Source: Paractinoplanes ferrugineus (GTDB taxonomy: Bacteria; Actinomycetota; Actinomycetes; Mycobacteriales; Micromonosporaceae). Taken from it: 64,000 nt of DNA. This document shows positions 41,921-53,985 of the stretch, one piece after another (the first letter of the stretch is position 1; each line of letters begins with the position of its first letter). Where the stretch lies: positions 124,001 through 188,000 of the forward strand of contig NZ_BOMM01000038.1 of assembly GCF_016862195.1 (NCBI RefSeq). Reading direction: 5' to 3'. The notes under the pieces were generated by a model that saw only the letters and a list, made by a program, of their open reading frames with translations, had not been told where the DNA came from and did not search any database. A program made the translations under genes and the position numbers.

Positions 41921-42979
41921 GTGGTTACACGCATTCAGGTGGGCGGCAACCGGCCGTACGACGTACTGGTCGGCAATGATCTCGGTGGTGAGCTGCCGGG
42001 GCTGATCGACGGCGCGGCCCGGGTGGCGGTGCTCTACTCGGCGCCGCTTCGGGAGCGTGCCGAGCGGATCGCGGCGGCCCTGCCGCAGGTGACCCCGATC
42101 GAGGTGCCCGACGCCGAGCGCGGCAAGTCGGTGGCGGTGGCCGCCCGGTGCTGGGACGAGCTCGGCCGGGCCGGCTTCACCCGCACCGACGTGGTGGTCG
42201 GCGTCGGCGGCGGAGCGGTCACCGACCTGGCCGGGTTCGTGGCCGCCGGCTGGTTGCGCGGGGTGCGCTGGGTGCCGGTGTCCACCTCGCTGCTCGGCAT
42301 GGTCGACGCGTCGGTGGGGGGCAAGACCGGGGTCAACATCGAGGCCGGCAAGAATCTGGTGGGCGCGTTCCATCCGCCCGCCGGGGTGCTCTGCGACCTC
42401 GACGCGCTGACGACGCTGCCGGCCGACGACCTCACCGCCGGCCTGGCCGAAGTGATCAAGTGCGGGTTCATCGCCGACCCGCGCATCCTCGACCTGGTCG
42501 AGGACGACCCGCGGGCGGCCGCCGACCCGTCGAGCGCGGTGCTGCGGGAGCTGGTCGAGCGGGCCATCCAGGTCAAGGCCGACGTGGTCGGGATCGACCT
42601 CAAGGAGTCGGGCCCGCGCGAGATCCTCAACTACGGGCACACGCTCGGTCACGCGATCGAGAAGCGTGAGAAATACACGTGGAAGCACGGCCACGCGGTC
42701 TCGGTGGGGCTGATCTTCGCGGCGGCGCTGTCCGAGCTCTCCGGCCGGCTCGACTCCGGCACGCGCGAGCGGCATCGGGCGGTGCTCGAGCTGGTCGGGC
42801 TGCCCACCGCGTACGGCGAGGGGGCCTGGACCGATCTCCTGAGCGCGATGCGCGTCGACAAGAAGGCGCGGGCCGCGACCTTGCGGTTCGTGGTTCTGGA
42901 CGGCCTGGCGAAGCCCGGCATCCTGGCCGGGCCGAGCGAGGAGTTGCTGCGCGCGGCCTACGCCGAGGTGGCCCGATGA
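41921..42979 (+). CDS. aroB: 3-dehydroquinate synthase
   Basis: 352 residues. NAD- and Zn-dependent cyclisation of DAHP to 3-dehydroquinate. It shows VVVGVGGGAVTDLAGFVAAG, STSLLGMVDASVGGKTGVN, GKNLVGAFHPPAGVLCDLD, GLAEVIKCGF, LNYGHTLGHAIEK (zinc His) and KHGHAVSVGL (zinc His). The GTG start is leaderless, so aroB begins a new transcript after the two-gene interruption of the aro cluster. It overlaps aroQ by ATGA. Confidence 0.96.
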   Translation: MVTRIQVGGNRPYDVLVGNDLGGELPGLIDGAARVAVLYSAPLRERAERIAAALPQVTPIEVPDAERGKSVAVAARCWDELGRAGFTRTDVVVGVGGGAVTDLAGFVAAGWLRGVRWVPVSTSLLGMVDASVGGKTGVNIEAGKNLVGAFHPPAGVLCDLDALTTLPADDLTAGLAEVIKCGFIADPRILDLVEDDPRAAADPSSAVLRELVERAIQVKADVVGIDLKESGPREILNYGHTLGHAIEKREKYTWKHGHAVSVGLIFAAALSELSGRLDSGTRERHRAVLELVGLPTAYGEGAWTDLLSAMRVDKKARAATLRFVVLDGLAKPGILAGPSEELLRAAYAEVAR

Positions 42980-43404
42980 TCTACGTGCTGAACGGTCCGA
43001 ACCTTGGTCGGCTGGGCACCCGGGAGCCCGAGGTCTACGGCTCCACCAGCTATGCCGACCTGGTTCGGCTGTGCGCGCAGACCGCCGAGCGGCTGAGCCT
43101 GAAGGTCGAGGTGCGGCAGACCGACGCCGAGTTCGAGATGCTCCGCTGGCTGCACGACGCGGCCGACGAGAGCGCGCACGTGGTGCTCAACCCGGGGGCG
43201 TGGACGCACTACAACATCGCGATCCGGGACGCCTGCGCCATGCTTCGCGGAAAGCTCATCGAGGTGCACATCTCCAACGTTCACCAACGCGAGGATTTTC
43301 GCCACAAGTCGGTCATCTCGGGCGTAGCGACGGGTGTCATCATCGGTCTGGGAGTCGACGGTTACCGCCTGGCGCTCGAGCACCTGGCCCAGGTGGGCGT
43401 CTGA
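42976..43404 (+). CDS. aroQ: 3-dehydroquinate dehydratase, type II
   Basis: 142 residues. VLNGPNLGRLGTREPEVYG carries the catalytic Arg and Tyr region. Then come EFEMLRWLHDAADE, LNPGAWTHYNIAIRDA, IEVHISNVHQREDFRHKSVI with the active-site His, and GVIIGLGVDGYRLALEHL. The length is that of the dodecameric type II enzyme. It overlaps aroB and precedes efp by 60 bases, within which TAAACT (43418) could be an efp -10 box. Confidence 0.96.
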   Translation: MIYVLNGPNLGRLGTREPEVYGSTSYADLVRLCAQTAERLSLKVEVRQTDAEFEMLRWLHDAADESAHVVLNPGAWTHYNIAIRDACAMLRGKLIEVHISNVHQREDFRHKSVISGVATGVIIGLGVDGYRLALEHLAQVGV

Positions 43405-43464
43405 GGCCGGGCGCCGGTAAACTCGGACGGTCACCGATAAGTTCCAGAACAAACAGGGCAGGCA

Positions 43465-44022
43465 ATGGCTACCACGAACGACCTGAAGAACGGCCTGGTG
43501 CTCAACCTCGACGGCGATCTGTGGTCCGTCGTGGAGTTCCAGCACGTAAAGCCGGGTAAAGGTGGGGCGTTCGTGCGCACCACGCTGAAGAACGTGCTGT
43601 CCGGCAAGGTCGTCGACAAGACCTTCAACGCGGGCACCAAGGTCGAGACGGCAACGGTCGACAAGCGGACCATGCAGTACCTCTACCTCGACGGCGAAGA
43701 TTTCGTCTTCATGGACCTCGACACGTTCGACCAGATCACCGTGCCGTCGGGCACCGTGGGGGAGAACGCGAACTACCTGCTTCCCGAGGCCGAGGCCACG
43801 GTCGCCACGCACGAGGGTGTGCCGCTCTACATCGAGCTGCCGACAAGCGTGTTCCTCGAGGTCACCTACACCGAGCCGGGTCTGCAGGGCGACCGCTCGA
43901 CCGGCGGCACCAAGCCGGCCACCGTCGAGACCGGCGCCACCGTCCAGGTCCCGCTCTTCATCACCACCGGCGAGAAGATCAAGGTCGACACCCGCGACGG
44001 CCGTTACCTCGGTCGTTCCTGA
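43465..44022 (+). CDS. efp: Elongation factor P
   Basis: 185 residues, relieves ribosome stalling at polyproline. Three beta-barrel domains are visible: KOW-like N-terminus (TTNDLKNGLVLNLDGDLW), the loop KPGKGGAF with K32 at the tip, then DKRTMQYLYLDGEDFVFMD and the C-terminal signature GEKIKVDTRDGRYLGR. The tip residue is an unmodified-type or differently modified Lys; no epmA/epmB-like gene is nearby. It may matter for translating the Pro-rich giant protein at 27 kb. Confidence 0.96.
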   Translation: MATTNDLKNGLVLNLDGDLWSVVEFQHVKPGKGGAFVRTTLKNVLSGKVVDKTFNAGTKVETATVDKRTMQYLYLDGEDFVFMDLDTFDQITVPSGTVGENANYLLPEAEATVATHEGVPLYIELPTSVFLEVTYTEPGLQGDRSTGGTKPATVETGATVQVPLFITTGEKIKVDTRDGRYLGRS

Positions 44023-44023
44023 T

Positions 44024-44458
44024 ATGGCGGAGGCCCCCAAGACCCAGATGCCCGCGCGCCGCAAGGCACGGAAGCGGGCGCTGGACGTGCTCTACGAGGC
44101 CGACCTGCGCGACCTGGCCCCGAGCGAGGTGCTGCGCACCTACCTCGAGCGGATCGAGAAGCCGCGCCCCGAGCACATGGACTACGCGATCGGTCTCGTC
44201 GAGGGTGTCGCGAAGAACCTGGACCGCATCGACGAGTTGCTCGGCAGCTACGCCGAGGGCTGGACGCTCGACCGCATGCCGGTCGTCGACCGCAACCTGG
44301 CCCGCATCGCGGTCTACGAGCTGCTCTACGTCGCCGAGATCGACGACCCCGTCGCGATCACCGAGGCGGTCGAGCTGGCTCGCCAGATGTCGACCGACGA
44401 CAGCCCGCGCTTCCTGAACGGCCTTCTCGGCCGCATCGCCGAGTTCGCCACCCGCTAG
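44024..44458 (+). CDS. nusB: Transcription antitermination factor NusB
   Basis: 144 residues from ATG 44024, one base after the efp stop region; an ATG at 44048 is a shorter choice. PARRKARKRALDVLYEADLR is the NusB start, VVDRNLARIAVYELLYVAEID and ITEAVELARQMSTDDSPRFL followed by NGLLGRIA are its signatures. It binds boxA RNA with NusE in rRNA antitermination. A clear terminator follows, ending the aroB-aroQ-efp-nusB unit. Confidence 0.95.
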   Translation: MAEAPKTQMPARRKARKRALDVLYEADLRDLAPSEVLRTYLERIEKPRPEHMDYAIGLVEGVAKNLDRIDELLGSYAEGWTLDRMPVVDRNLARIAVYELLYVAEIDDPVAITEAVELARQMSTDDSPRFLNGLLGRIAEFATR

Positions 44459-44480
44459 CGCGGTCCTGAACCGAGTCCGA

Positions 44481-44510
44481 AGCCGTCCGGATCGTTTGAT
44501 CCGGGCGGCT
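44481..44510 (+). terminator. Rho-independent-type terminator after nusB
   Basis: AGCCGTCCGGATC (44481-44493) pairs with GATCCGGGCGGCT (44498-44510) with one G-U pair and a GTTT loop, followed by TTGTCG. It lies 22 bases after the stop. Confidence 0.85.
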
Positions 44511-45001
44511 TTGTCGTGCCCTCGGTCACGCTCGGTCGGTGGTGGAGCTGGTTGTCGCATGTCGGGCGCTCGGCGAGGTGGAGTTGCGGTCAGTGACGAG
44601 GGCGAACTCCACCGGATCGGCCGGCCGCTACCGGGGGTCGCGGGAGCCATCGGGAACGGCGTGTATTGAGTTTTCACGTTCGCTCGATGTGCGAAAACGG
44701 GCGGTGCTGTGTGAGCGGACGGTGCCATCCGCACGATCGGTGACATCGATAGCACGGCATTTGGGGCGCCTGTGGTGGCCGGTGCCGGGACGACGGAGTT
44801 GATCGTGGCCGATCACCCCGGCGCGTGACCGCATTCCCGCTACGGCCCGTTGACGCCGTGTCCGTGAACCCGGCGCCCGTGAACCCGGCGCCCGGCCGCC
44901 CATGCACGGCCCGGCGGCCCGGCGAAGATCCCGGGAACGCGAAAGGCCCGCGGAAGCCGCGGGCCTTGGCGATGAGGGGGATGAAGCGGAAGGGGGGTGA
45001 A
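44511..45001. other. Gap of about 490 bases between nusB and bldD 3' ends
   Basis: No convincing gene. It holds a two-copy direct repeat CCGTGAACCCGGCGC at 44862-44891 and the bldD terminator at 44943-44967. Around 44671-44699 GTTTTC and GAAAAC form a loose inverted repeat. Short open frames here have no ribosome site or domain. Confidence 0.5.
44943..44967 (-). terminator. Terminator hairpin downstream of bldD
   Basis: AAGGCCCGCGG and CCGCGGGCCTT are perfect 11-base arms around a three-base loop. Read on the minus strand, the stem ends in CCTTT. It lies about 35 bases past the bldD stop. Confidence 0.8.
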
Positions 45002-45490
45002 TCAGCTCGCGAAGAACGCGCGTGGGTCGGCCACCAGGACACCCTGCTCGGTCAGGCGCTCGATCAAGCCCGACGGGGAGATGTCGTAGACGATGGCGAG
45101 CGCGCGCAGGTCGTCGGCGCGGATGGAGAGGACGCGGCCGTTGTAGTCGCCGCGCTGCTGCTGGATGGCCCGGGCGTACCGTGCGACGTAGGCGAGGTCT
45201 TCGCCGGTGGTGTCGTACAGCTTCTCCAGGTCGAGCACGATCTTGTTGGTGGCCTCGAGGCGGACACCGCTGCCGTCGGGCAGCAGCTCCGAGACGGGCA
45301 CGCGGTAGAAGTCAGCCAGCTCGGCGAGGCGCGACACGGTGACCGCGCGGTCGCCGCGCTCGTACGAGCCCACCACGACGGCCTTCCAGCGGCCGTTCGA
45401 CTTCTCTTCGACACCCTGCAGGCTCAGGCCCTGCTGCTGCCGGATGGAGCGCAGGCGGGCGCCCAACGACTTGGCGTACTCAGACGGCAT
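45002..45490 (-). CDS. bldD: Developmental master regulator BldD
   Basis: 162 residues from ATG 45490 with GGGAG eleven bases upstream. The N-terminal Xre-type helix-turn-helix reads YAKSLGARLRSIRQQQGLSL, then GRWKAVVVGSYERGDRAVTV. The C-terminal domain binds c-di-GMP through R-x-D-x8-R-x-x-D: here RGD at 113-115 and RADD at 124-127 (RQDD in Streptomyces, so only a non-contact-type middle residue differs). BldD dimers held by a c-di-GMP tetramer repress sporulation genes. Its own promoter carries two BldD boxes. Confidence 0.95.
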   Translation of the reverse strand: MPSEYAKSLGARLRSIRQQQGLSLQGVEEKSNGRWKAVVVGSYERGDRAVTVSRLAELADFYRVPVSELLPDGSGVRLEATNKIVLDLEKLYDTTGEDLAYVARYARAIQQQRGDYNGRVLSIRADDLRALAIVYDISPSGLIERLTEQGVLVADPRAFFAS

Positions 45491-45542
45491 TCGGAACACT
45501 CCCAGTACTGTGCTGGCCCGGAGGGTTCTTCCTCCGCGATCG

Positions 45543-45570
45543 CTACGCAGCGTGACGGTACGCAGTGTGA
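45543..45570. promoter_or_regulatory. Two BldD boxes
   Basis: On the minus strand TCACGCTGCGTAG (45543-45555) and TCACACTGCGTAC (45558-45570) each match 12 of 13 positions of the published BldD consensus pattern TnACnCwGnGTnA, differing only at the last base. They are two bases apart and overlap the bldD -10 region. Confidence 0.7.
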
Positions 45571-45583
45571 GACCGCCGGTCAA
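45555..45583 (-). promoter_or_regulatory. bldD promoter
   Basis: TTGACC (45583-45578), a 17-base spacer and TACCGT (45560-45555) on the minus strand give a good vegetative promoter with a leader of about 55 bases before the bldD ATG. Confidence 0.65.
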
Positions 45584-45738
45584 GTGTTGGTTACCGATGA
45601 GTCGTGAGGCCCGCGGGGGATGTGCCGGATTCGTCCGTCTGGTACCAAGGGTCGGGCACGTCACCATGGTCAACGACGCCGCCACTGGTAACGTAGCGTC
45701 AGCCATCGGGACTCCTCGCTCGGAGATCCCGTCGACGT

Positions 45739-45766
45739 CCTTTAACGACCCGTCCAGTGAGGCGGG
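45739..45766 (+). promoter_or_regulatory. PyrR-binding RNA stem-loop in the pyrR leader
   Basis: CCTTTAACGACCCG followed by TCCAGTGAGGCGG fits the PyrR anti-antiterminator loop: a TTTAA-like 5' side, the TCCnGnGAGG loop motif and GC-rich closing pairs. It ends within a few bases of the GGGAAGGGGG ribosome site of pyrR. In mycobacteria the same placement gives UMP-dependent translational repression without a terminator; I infer that here. Confidence 0.75.
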
Positions 45767-45780
45767 GAAGGGGGTCCGCC

Positions 45781-46341
45781 GTGGCATCGCCGCGCGCCGA
45801 CACGACCAGCAAGATCATTTTGGGTGAGTCCGACCTGCACCGGGTTGTCGATCGCATCGCCCACCAGATCCTCGAGAAGACCTCCGGCGCCACCGGCACC
45901 GTGCTGCTCGGCATCCCCACCCGCGGTGTGCCGCTCGCCCAGCGCCTGGCCGCCCGCATCCACGCCTTCGAGGACATCGACGTGCCGGTCGGCTCCCTCG
46001 ACATCACGCTCTACCGCGACGACCTGCGGCTGCACGCCACCCGGGCGCTCGGCAAGACCGAGCTTCCCGGCGGCGGCATCGACGGGCGGCGGGTCATTCT
46101 CGTCGACGACGTGCTCTTCTCCGGGCGTACGGTCCGGGCCGCTCTCGATGCTCTCAACGACGTCGGCCGGCCCTCGTCGGTGCAGCTGGCCGTGCTCGTC
46201 GACCGCGGGCACCGCGAGTTGCCGATCCGTGCCGACTACGTCGGGAAGAACATCCCGACCTCGCCCGCCGAGAGCGTGCGGGTGTCGCTCACCGAGGTCG
46301 ACGGGCTGGACGAGGTCAAGCTGACGGGAGCCGAGAAATGA
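45781..46341 (+). CDS. pyrR: Pyrimidine operon regulator / uracil phosphoribosyltransferase PyrR
   Basis: 186 residues from GTG 45781, with GGGAAGGGGG upstream; a GTG at 45757 lies inside the RNA loop and is unlikely. It contains TVLLGIPTRGVPLAQRLA, SLDITLYRDDLRL and the PRPP loop VILVDDVLFSGRTVRAALDA. With UMP bound, PyrR recognises the leader loop and turns down the pyr genes; it also has modest UPRT activity. Overlaps pyrB by ATGA. Confidence 0.95.
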   Translation: MASPRADTTSKIILGESDLHRVVDRIAHQILEKTSGATGTVLLGIPTRGVPLAQRLAARIHAFEDIDVPVGSLDITLYRDDLRLHATRALGKTELPGGGIDGRRVILVDDVLFSGRTVRAALDALNDVGRPSSVQLAVLVDRGHRELPIRADYVGKNIPTSPAESVRVSLTEVDGLDEVKLTGAEK

Positions 46342-47261
46342 TCAAACACCTGCGCTCGGCGGGCGATCTCGACGCGGCCACCGCGACCCTGATCCTGGAC
46401 ACCGCGGGGGAGATGGCGGCGCTGGCCGGCCGCGAGGTGAAGAAGCTGCCGACGCTGCGCGGCCGGACCGTCGTCAACCTCTTCTACGAGGACTCGACGC
46501 GCACCCGGATCTCCTTCGAGGCGGCGGCCAAGCGGCTCTCCGCCGACGTCATCAACTTCTCGGCCAAGGGTTCGAGCGTCTCCAAGGGGGAGAGCCTCAA
46601 GGACACCGCGCTCACCCTGCAGGCGATGGGCGCCGACGCGGTCGTCATCCGGCACTCCGCCTCGGGCGCGCCGCACCGTCTCTCCTCCTGGGTCGACGGT
46701 TCGGTGATCAACGCGGGTGACGGCACCCACGAGCACCCCACGCAGGCCCTTCTCGACGCGTACACGATGCGCTCGCGGCTTGGCCGGCTTGCCGGGCTCA
46801 AGGTGGCGATCGTCGGCGATGTCCTGCACAGCCGGGTCGCCCGCTCCAACATCCTGCTGCTGACCACGCTCGGCGCGCACGTCACGCTGGTCGGCCCGCC
46901 CACGCTGATTCCGAACGACGTCGCGGCGGCGCTGTCGCCGGCCACCAAAGTGTCGTACGACCTCGATAGCGTTCTGCCCGACATGGACGTCGTGATGATG
47001 CTGCGAGTGCAGACCGAGCGCATGCAGGACTCGTACTTCCCCTCGGCCCGGGAATACAGCCGCCGCTACGGTCTCGATCTCGCGCGCATGCGCCGACTGC
47101 CGGAGCACGCGATCGTCATGCACCCGGGTCCGATGAACCGGGGCATGGAGATCACGCCCGAAGTCGCTGACTCGTCCCGTTCCACGATCGTCGAACAGGT
47201 CGCCAACGGTGTCTCGGCCCGGATGGCGGTCCTCTATCTGCTGCTTGGGGGCAAAGCGTGA
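46338..47261 (+). CDS. pyrB: Aspartate carbamoyltransferase catalytic subunit
   Basis: 307 residues. The carbamoyl-phosphate motif is FYEDSTRTRISFE, then VINFSAKGSSVSKGESLKDT, HSASGAPH, HEHPTQALLDAYT, VGDVLHSRVARSN, LRVQTERMQ and MHPGPMNRGMEI. It condenses carbamoyl phosphate with aspartate. No pyrI regulatory subunit is nearby, as usual in actinobacteria. Overlaps pyrR and pyrC by four bases each. Confidence 0.97.
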   Translation: MIKHLRSAGDLDAATATLILDTAGEMAALAGREVKKLPTLRGRTVVNLFYEDSTRTRISFEAAAKRLSADVINFSAKGSSVSKGESLKDTALTLQAMGADAVVIRHSASGAPHRLSSWVDGSVINAGDGTHEHPTQALLDAYTMRSRLGRLAGLKVAIVGDVLHSRVARSNILLLTTLGAHVTLVGPPTLIPNDVAAALSPATKVSYDLDSVLPDMDVVMMLRVQTERMQDSYFPSAREYSRRYGLDLARMRRLPEHAIVMHPGPMNRGMEITPEVADSSRSTIVEQVANGVSARMAVLYLLLGGKA

Positions 47262-48523
47262 CCAGGTTCCTGATTCGCAACGTCTCGGTTCTCGGCGGGG
47301 CGCCGTCCGATCTGGTGCTTCACGACGGTTTCGTCGCCGCGGCCGCGGACGGCTCCGAGGACGTGATCGACGGCTCCGGCCTCGTCGTCCTGCCCGGCCT
47401 CGTCGACCTGCACACCCACCTGCGGGAGCCGGGCCGCGAGGACGCCGAGACCGTCGAGACCGGGTCCCGGGCCGCGGCGCTCGGTGGCTACACGGCGGTC
47501 TGCGCGATGGCCAACACCTCGCCGGTCGCCGACACCGCCGGCGTGGTCGAGCAGGTCTGGCGCCTCGGCCGCGAGGCCGGCCTGGTCGACGTGCAGCCGA
47601 TCGGCGCCGTCACCGTCGGGCTGGCCGGCCGGCAACTGGCCGAGCTGGGCGCGATGGCCACCTCCGCGGCCACCGTGCGGATCTTCTCCGACGACGGGTT
47701 CTGCGTCGGAGACCCGCGCCTGATGCGCCGCGCCCTCGAATACGTCAAGGCCTTCGACGGGATCATCGCCCAGCACGCCGAGGAGCCGCGGCTCACCGAG
47801 GGCGCGCAGATGCACGAGGGTGAGGTCAGCACGCGGCTCGGGCTCACCGGCTGGCCCGCGGTGGCCGAGGAGGCGATCATCGCCCGCGACGTGCTCCTCG
47901 CCGAGCACGTCGGCAGCCGCCTGCACGTCTGTCACGTGTCCACCGCCGGGTCGGTCGAGGTGCTGCGACAGGCCAAGGCCCGGGGGGTACGGGTGACCGC
48001 CGAGGTCACGCCGCATCACCTGCTGCTCACCGACGAGCTGGCCGCGTCCTACGACCCGGTCTACAAGGTCAACCCCCCGTTGCGTACGGCGTCGGACGTC
48101 GCCGCCCTGCGCGAGGCCCTGGTCGAGGGCGTCATCGACGTCGTCGCCACCGACCACGCGCCGCACGCGGTGGAGGACAAGGAATGCGAGTGGGCCTACG
48201 CCCGGCCCGGCATGCTGGGGCTGGAGACGGCCTTCTCGATCGTGCTGAGTGTGCTCGGCGAGCGCTGGGAGCTCATCGCCGACCGGATGTCCCGCACCCC
48301 GGCCCGCATCGCGGGCCTGACCGGGCACGGCACCGACCTCGCGGTCGGCTCGCCGGCCAACCTCACGCTGGTGGACCCGTCCGCCCGCCGGGTCGTCGAC
48401 CCGGGCGAGCTGGCGAGCCGCAGCCGCAACACCCCTTACTCGGGCACCACCCTGCCGGGTCGCATCGTCGCGACCTTCCTCCGGGGAGAGCCGACGGTCC
48501 TCGACGGGAAGGCTGTTAAGTAA
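47258..48523 (+). CDS. pyrC: Dihydroorotase, class I
   Basis: 421 residues. Metal motif LPGLVDLHTHLREPG with the two His, AMANTSPV, a carboxylated or substituting residue region (IFSDDGFCV), AQHAEEPRLTEG, HVCHVST, EVTPHHLLLTD and ATDHAPHAVEDK with the catalytic Asp. Class I type is shown by the length and the D-H-A-P-H motif. GTG start overlapping pyrB (GTGA), and TAATG overlap with carA. Confidence 0.96.
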   Translation: MTRFLIRNVSVLGGAPSDLVLHDGFVAAAADGSEDVIDGSGLVVLPGLVDLHTHLREPGREDAETVETGSRAAALGGYTAVCAMANTSPVADTAGVVEQVWRLGREAGLVDVQPIGAVTVGLAGRQLAELGAMATSAATVRIFSDDGFCVGDPRLMRRALEYVKAFDGIIAQHAEEPRLTEGAQMHEGEVSTRLGLTGWPAVAEEAIIARDVLLAEHVGSRLHVCHVSTAGSVEVLRQAKARGVRVTAEVTPHHLLLTDELAASYDPVYKVNPPLRTASDVAALREALVEGVIDVVATDHAPHAVEDKECEWAYARPGMLGLETAFSIVLSVLGERWELIADRMSRTPARIAGLTGHGTDLAVGSPANLTLVDPSARRVVDPGELASRSRNTPYSGTTLPGRIVATFLRGEPTVLDGKAVK

Positions 48524-49629
48524 TGCCAAAAGCGATCCTTGTACTGGAGGACGGGCGTGTCTTCCACGGGTTCTCCTACGGAGCCGTGGGGGAGACGTTC
48601 GGCGAAGCCGTGTTCACCACCGGGATGACCGGTTATCAGGAGACCCTCACCGACCCGTCCTACCACCGGCAGGTCGTCGTGCAGACGGCCCCGATGATCG
48701 GCAACACCGGCGTCAACCGGGAGGACGACGAGTCGGACCGGATCTGGGTGGCCGGTTATGTCGTCCGCGATCCGGCGCGCCGGCCGTCGAACTGGCGGTC
48801 CACCGGTTCGCTGGACGACCGACTCGCCGCCGAGGGAGTCGTCGGCATCAGCGGGGTGGACACCCGGGCGCTGACCCGGCACCTGCGTTCCCGCGGAGCC
48901 ATGCGGGTCGGGGTCTCGAGCGTTGATCTCGACCCGGCCTCGCTGCTCGCGAAGGTCAAGGCGGCGCCACAGATGGTGGGGGCCGACCTGTCGGCCGAGG
49001 TCTCCACGGCGGACCGTTACACCGTCTCCGCCGACGGCGAGCATCGCTACACGGTGGCCGCCCTCGACCTGGGCATCAAGCGCAACGTGGCCCGACGGCT
49101 CGCCGCGCGCGGGGTCACGACGCACGTCTTCCCGGCGTCGTCCTCGATCGAGGACCTGCTCGCGGTCAGCCCCGACGCGGTCTTCTTCTCACCCGGGCCG
49201 GGTGACCCGGCCACCGCCGACGGGCCGGTCGAGCTGGCCCGTGCGGTCATGCGCGTACAGAAGCCGCTGTTCGGCATCTGCTTCGGTTCGCAGATCCTGG
49301 GGCGGGCGCTGGGCTTCGGCACCTACAAGCTCGGCTACGGCCACCGGGGCATCAACCAGCCGGTGCTCGACAAGACCACCGGCAAGGTCGAGGTCACCTC
49401 GCACAACCACGGCTTCGCGGTCGACGCGCCGCTCGACAGCGTGCTCGACACCGACTTCGGCAGCGTCGAGGTCTCCCATGTCTGCCTCAACGACAACGTG
49501 GTCGAGGGCCTGCGGGGGATCGACGTCCCCGCGTTCACCGTCCAGTACCACCCCGAGGCCGCCGCCGGCCCGCACGACGCCGACTACCTGTTCGACCGGT
49601 TCGTCGAGCTCGTCGAGAAGAAGGGCTGA
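48523..49629 (+). CDS. carA: Carbamoyl-phosphate synthase small subunit
   Basis: 368 residues, glutamine amidotransferase subunit. The N-terminal domain starts AILVLEDGRVFHGFSYGAVG. The class I GATase has FFSPGPGDPAT, the nucleophile C253 in FGICFGSQILGRALG, SHNHGFAVD, and the His/Glu pair in VQYHPEAAAGPHD. Ser replaces the more frequent Asn or His after C-F-G, a minor change. GGGAAGG precedes the ATG inside pyrC. Confidence 0.97.
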   Translation: MPKAILVLEDGRVFHGFSYGAVGETFGEAVFTTGMTGYQETLTDPSYHRQVVVQTAPMIGNTGVNREDDESDRIWVAGYVVRDPARRPSNWRSTGSLDDRLAAEGVVGISGVDTRALTRHLRSRGAMRVGVSSVDLDPASLLAKVKAAPQMVGADLSAEVSTADRYTVSADGEHRYTVAALDLGIKRNVARRLAARGVTTHVFPASSSIEDLLAVSPDAVFFSPGPGDPATADGPVELARAVMRVQKPLFGICFGSQILGRALGFGTYKLGYGHRGINQPVLDKTTGKVEVTSHNHGFAVDAPLDSVLDTDFGSVEVSHVCLNDNVVEGLRGIDVPAFTVQYHPEAAAGPHDADYLFDRFVELVEKKG

Positions 49630-49635
49630 CCCGCG

Positions 49636-52943
<3,308 letters not shown>

Positions 52944-52947
<4 letters not shown>

Positions 52948-53981
52948 CCCTGTTCGAGTCCGCCGTCCGGCCCGTTCTGTTCCGGGTCGGCGGCGGGGAT
53001 GCCGAGAAGGCCCACGAGTTCACCCTGGGCCGCCTCGCGCGACTCGGGGAGCGCAGCCGCGCGCTGATGCGCGGGCGCTTCGCCACCGACGCCCCGGTCG
53101 AGGTGTTCGGGGTGAAGTTCCCCAACGCGGTCGGGCTCGCCGCCGGGATGGACAAGAACGGCGTCGCGCTGCGGTCCTGGCCCGCGCTCGGGTTCGGGTT
53201 CGTCGAGGTCGGCACGGTCACCGCGAAGCCGCAACCGGGCAACGACAAGCCGCGCCTGTTCCGGCTCCGGGACAGCGAGGCGATCATCAACCGGATGGGC
53301 TTCAACAACGCCGGGGCGGCGGCGCTCGCCTCCCGGCTCGAAGCCCTCGGGCCGGTCGGTGTGCCGCTCGGCATCTCGCTGGGCAAGTCCAAGGTCACTC
53401 CGCTGGCGGAGGCGGTCGAGGACTACCTGACGTCATACCGGCTCCTGCATTCGTACGCCGATTACATCGCGGTCAACGTCTCCTCGCCGAACACCCCGGG
53501 ACTGCGCACCCTGCAGGACAAGTCAGCCGTCGCCGAGCTGCTGACCGCGCTGGCCGGCGACACCCCCGTACTGGTGAAGATCGCCCCCGACCTGACCGAG
53601 CCGGCCATCGCCGAGCTGCTCGAGGTCTGCCTCAGCCACGGCGCGGCCGGCGTGATCGCCACCAACACCACGCTCGCGCGTGCCGGGCTGGCCGCGAGCG
53701 ACCAGCCCCGGGCGGGCGAGGCGGGCGGGCTCTCGGGTCGGCCGCTCACCGAGAAGGCCCGCCAGGTGGTGCACTTCGTGCACACCGAGACGGCCGGCCG
53801 GTTGCCGATCATCGGGGTCGGCGGTCTGCTGACCCCGGACGACGCGGCCCGCATGCTCGACGCGGGCGCCTCGCTGGTGCAGCTCTACACCGGATTCATC
53901 TACCACGGTCCCGCCCTGGTGCGCGGCGCCGCGCGGGCGGCCGCCGCGCACCGCGCCCGCGCGGAGGCGGAAACGCGATGA
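52944..53981 (+). CDS. pyrD: Dihydroorotate dehydrogenase, class 2 (quinone-linked)
   Basis: 345 residues. The N-terminal amphipathic helices (LFESAVRPVLFRVGGGDAEK) indicate a membrane-associated, quinone-using class 2 enzyme. NAVGLAAGMDKNG, FVEVGTVTAKPQPGN, INRMGFNNAG, and NVSSPNTPGLRTLQ with the catalytic Ser are visible, with FMN loop IIGVGGLLTPDDAARML. Overlaps carB. A strong hairpin follows, separating it from bioA. Confidence 0.96.
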
Positions 53982-53985
53982 CCCC

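Noticed and set aside
44539..44802. An 87-codon frame between nusB and bldD
   Set aside because: No ribosome site, no domain, Arg/Ser-rich composition, and it begins right after the nusB terminator.
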